Positions 23,700 to 25,352 of a stretch of 25,352 nt of DNA are shown here, in pieces. The stretch spans positions 1 through 25,352 of the forward strand of contig CAADSS010000022.1 in assembly GCA_900751695.1 (NCBI GenBank). Reading direction: 5' to 3'. The notes beneath the pieces were generated by a model. It did not search any database. It had not been told where the DNA came from and saw nothing but the letters and a program-made list of their open reading frames with translations. Within the stretch, counting starts at the first letter, position 1. Every line of letters begins with the position of its first letter. The DNA is from an uncultured Collinsella sp. GTDB lineage: Bacteria; Actinomycetota; Coriobacteriia; Coriobacteriales; Coriobacteriaceae. The translations under genes and the position numbers were made by a program.

Positions 23700-24704
23700 C
23701 TATTCCTCGACCGGCGTGAGCACCATGACGGCGCGCGTATTGCTAAATGACAGCGAGCGACAGGTCACGAGCGTCACGACCTTGGTTGCCGAGGCAGCGC
23801 GATCGCCTGCATCACTCGCCACTGCCGAAGCACCGTCGAGCATCTCGGACAGGTAGTTCTTGAGCCCGTCGTCACCCTCAAAATTAGGCGTGCGCGCCTT
23901 GGCATACGTATCCTCGACGACCTTGGTCGCCAGCGGTCGCAGCTTATACGTTGCATCGCGCATGATGTAATACACGTACTCGATGCTATCGAATGTCGCT
24001 TGGTCGGTGGTGTCCGAAATCACGTTGAACATCGACCCGTCATTCATGTGGTGGCCGTAGATCGTGGTCTGCTGGTCAACCATTCCCGGCGCGGTGTCAT
24101 CGCTATCCAGGAAAATGGCCCCGGACGCATTGGCCGTACCGTCGAACAGCGTGTTGAGGTATTTGGAGTTGTTGTTGGTCTGCACCACGGGATAGTTGAT
24201 GTTGGTTCCCGGCACGTAAATCCAACCCACAATCTCGGGGTTTGTCTGAGCAAGCGCATCGAAGTCGATAATCGGCACGCCGCTAGCGTCCTTATCGCTT
24301 ACATATTGCTTCTCGATTTTCTGGTATGAATCGCTCGCCTGCTTATAGCCAATCTGAGCATTGATAAAGATGGCGGCGGCGGCGACAATCAGACCGATGC
24401 CCACGATGATGAGCAGAATGGGGATGATGGAGCGGCGTTTCTTGCGCGGCGGCTCGGTGTAGCTGGACGGAGCGCCGCTCGGTTGCCTCGTCGTCCGGGT
24501 CCGCTTCTTTGCCGTGCCATATGACGAGGGGCGATACGCAGCCGGCGTATCCTGACGGCGATGGGACGTCGGCGTTACGGGGCGCGGTGCACGAGCCTGT
24601 TGAGGAGAGAATGCCCGACCCTGCTGCATGGAGCGGGCCGATCCCGCCTTGGATGGATCGGGGATCTGAGAAGCAGAAAAACGTTTTCCCTGATAGTCGG
24701 ACAT
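23700..24704 (-). CDS. Class B sortase
   Basis: This 334-residue membrane-anchored transpeptidase should attach proteins to the cell wall or build pili. The N-terminal ~90 residues are rich in Pro, Arg, Ser and Gln and cytoplasmic, followed by a hydrophobic anchor (93-116). The catalytic domain has IYGHHMNDGSMF with catalytic His218, TLVTC with Cys315, and Arg324 in SFSNTRAVM. The long N-terminal tail is unusual for sortases. No LPXTG-like substrate is encoded in the window. It lies 36 bases after purE on the same strand, probably by chance. The ATG at 24704 is the first in-frame start. Confidence 0.92.
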   Translation of the reverse strand: MSDYQGKRFSASQIPDPSKAGSARSMQQGRAFSPQQARAPRPVTPTSHRRQDTPAAYRPSSYGTAKKRTRTTRQPSGAPSSYTEPPRKKRRSIIPILLIIVGIGLIVAAAAIFINAQIGYKQASDSYQKIEKQYVSDKDASGVPIIDFDALAQTNPEIVGWIYVPGTNINYPVVQTNNNSKYLNTLFDGTANASGAIFLDSDDTAPGMVDQQTTIYGHHMNDGSMFNVISDTTDQATFDSIEYVYYIMRDATYKLRPLATKVVEDTYAKARTPNFEGDDGLKNYLSEMLDGASAVASDAGDRAASATKVVTLVTCRSLSFSNTRAVMVLTPVEE

Positions 24705-24740
24705 GACTCTCCCTATGATTACAGCGGAACGGCAAGTCGC

Positions 24741-25205
24741 TTAGGCGTCGGCCATCTCCTGCTTCATCTTCTCGATAACCTTGCGGTACTCGGGGTCGCA
24801 AGCACCCAGAATCTGCGTGGCATAGATGGCGGCGTTCTTGGCGCCGTTGATGGCAACGCAGGCCACGGGCACGCCCGAAGGCATCTGCACCATCGACAGC
24901 AGCGAGTCCATACCGCCCAGGTCACTTGTCTTCATAGGCACGCCGATAACCGGCAGCGGCGTAAAGGCAGCCACGACACCACCCAGGTGAGCGGCCTTGC
25001 CGGCGGCAGCGATAATTACTTTGATACCGCGATCGGCAGCAGTCGAGGCCCACTCGTGGACCTTCGCCGGCGTGCGGTGTGCGCTCGCAATGACGAGCTC
25101 ATAGGGCACACCAAGCGCCTCGAGCTCGGCGGTGCAGCCTTCCATAACGCCCAGATCGGACTTAGAGCCCATGATGATCCCGACAACCGGCTTTTGATCT
25201 GCCAT
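24741..25205 (-). CDS. purE: N5-carboxyaminoimidazole ribonucleotide mutase (class I PurE)
   Basis: PurE moves the carboxyl group from N5 of N5-CAIR to C4, giving CAIR in de novo purine synthesis. The 154-residue protein contains GSKSDL (13-18), SAHRTP (41-46), AAAGKAAHLGGVVA and GMDSLLSMVQMPSGVPVA, typical of class I enzymes. The ATG at 25205 follows AGGAGG with a 9-base spacer; a TTG two codons upstream is less likely. It lies about 3 kb from purF-purM-purN, separated by a membrane protein, a sortase and a MoaE-like gene, so regulation is probably separate. No purK is in the window. Confidence 0.96.
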   Translation of the reverse strand: MADQKPVVGIIMGSKSDLGVMEGCTAELEALGVPYELVIASAHRTPAKVHEWASTAADRGIKVIIAAAGKAAHLGGVVAAFTPLPVIGVPMKTSDLGGMDSLLSMVQMPSGVPVACVAINGAKNAAIYATQILGACDPEYRKVIEKMKQEMADA

Positions 25206-25268
25206 AAACAAAGACCTCCTGTTGAGAGCGGCGACGCGGCGGATCCGCGACCCTTAACTACTGAGAGT

Positions 25269-25274
25269 AGTATA
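25269..25274 (-). promoter_or_regulatory. Candidate -10 box for purE
   Basis: TATACT on the minus strand lies 63 bases before the purE start. No convincing -35 is visible. Confidence 0.4.
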
Positions 25275-25320
25275 GCTGCTCCCGTCCCTGCGGTCTTTGT
25301 GGTGGCGGCTGAGCCTTTCC

Positions 25321-25352
25321 CTCGGGAACTGGGCTTCGCGAAGTTTCCCGAG
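25321..25352. terminator. Hairpin at the right window edge
   Basis: CTCGGGAA (25321-25328) pairs with TTCCCGAG (25345-25352). It is cut off by the window end, so a terminator for an upstream gene is only a guess. Confidence 0.35.

Overview
The window looks like chromosomal DNA from a high-GC, Gram-positive gut actinobacterium of the class Coriobacteriia, most likely Collinsella. This rests on strong G/C bias at third codon positions, AGGAGG-type ribosome binding sites, a parvulin foldase, a class B sortase, an NfnAB-like flavoprotein pair, and dispersed intergenic hairpins carrying a GGGACAG core. The taxonomic call is inference; there is no rRNA or tRNA in the window.

Layout. Bases 1-100 look like the end of an IS3-family element running off the left edge. 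Bases 146-3400 (minus) are a three-gene ECF transporter operon: ecfT, a fused double ATPase, and an S component resembling the cobalamin (CbrT) type. The divergent glmU (3591-5003) and prs (5196-6182) follow on the plus strand, each with an intrinsic terminator. The usual glmU-prs-pth neighbourhood is then interrupted by about 1.7 kb: two ~200-bp elements with matching terminal inverted repeats (6269-6470 and 7795-7998) bracket a lone gene for a DUF559/PD-(D/E)XK-like protein of unknown role. Next come pth (8113-8742) and an overlapping nfnA-nfnB/gltA-like pair (9116-11355).

From 11483 to 18000 most genes lie on the minus strand. There is a cytidylate-kinase-like protein, a four-gene polar amino-acid ABC transporter (two permeases, lipoprotein, ATPase), a YqeY-domain protein, a membrane-anchored parvulin foldase, and an orphan galactitol-type PTS IIA. 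The purine cluster purF-purM-purN (21590 down to 17955) follows. A plus-strand CmpB-family membrane protein (21876-23105) converges on a minus-strand group: purE (25205-24741), a class B sortase, and a solitary MoaE-like protein.

Two layers of repeats cut across this mostly housekeeping content. The first consists of MITE-like elements of about 190-204 bp: the pair around the DUF559-like gene, and a different one (1524-1714) lying in frame inside the linker of the fused ECF ATPase. The second is a set of short hairpin repeats sharing GGGACAG or TTTATTTTGGCAGG-like words, at 8741-8925, 11436-11482, 12124-12152, 15293-15355, 17222-17324 and 19865-19920. These resemble REP-type repeats. The strongest candidates for undescribed biology are the bracketed accessory gene and the in-frame repeat in the ATPase linker.
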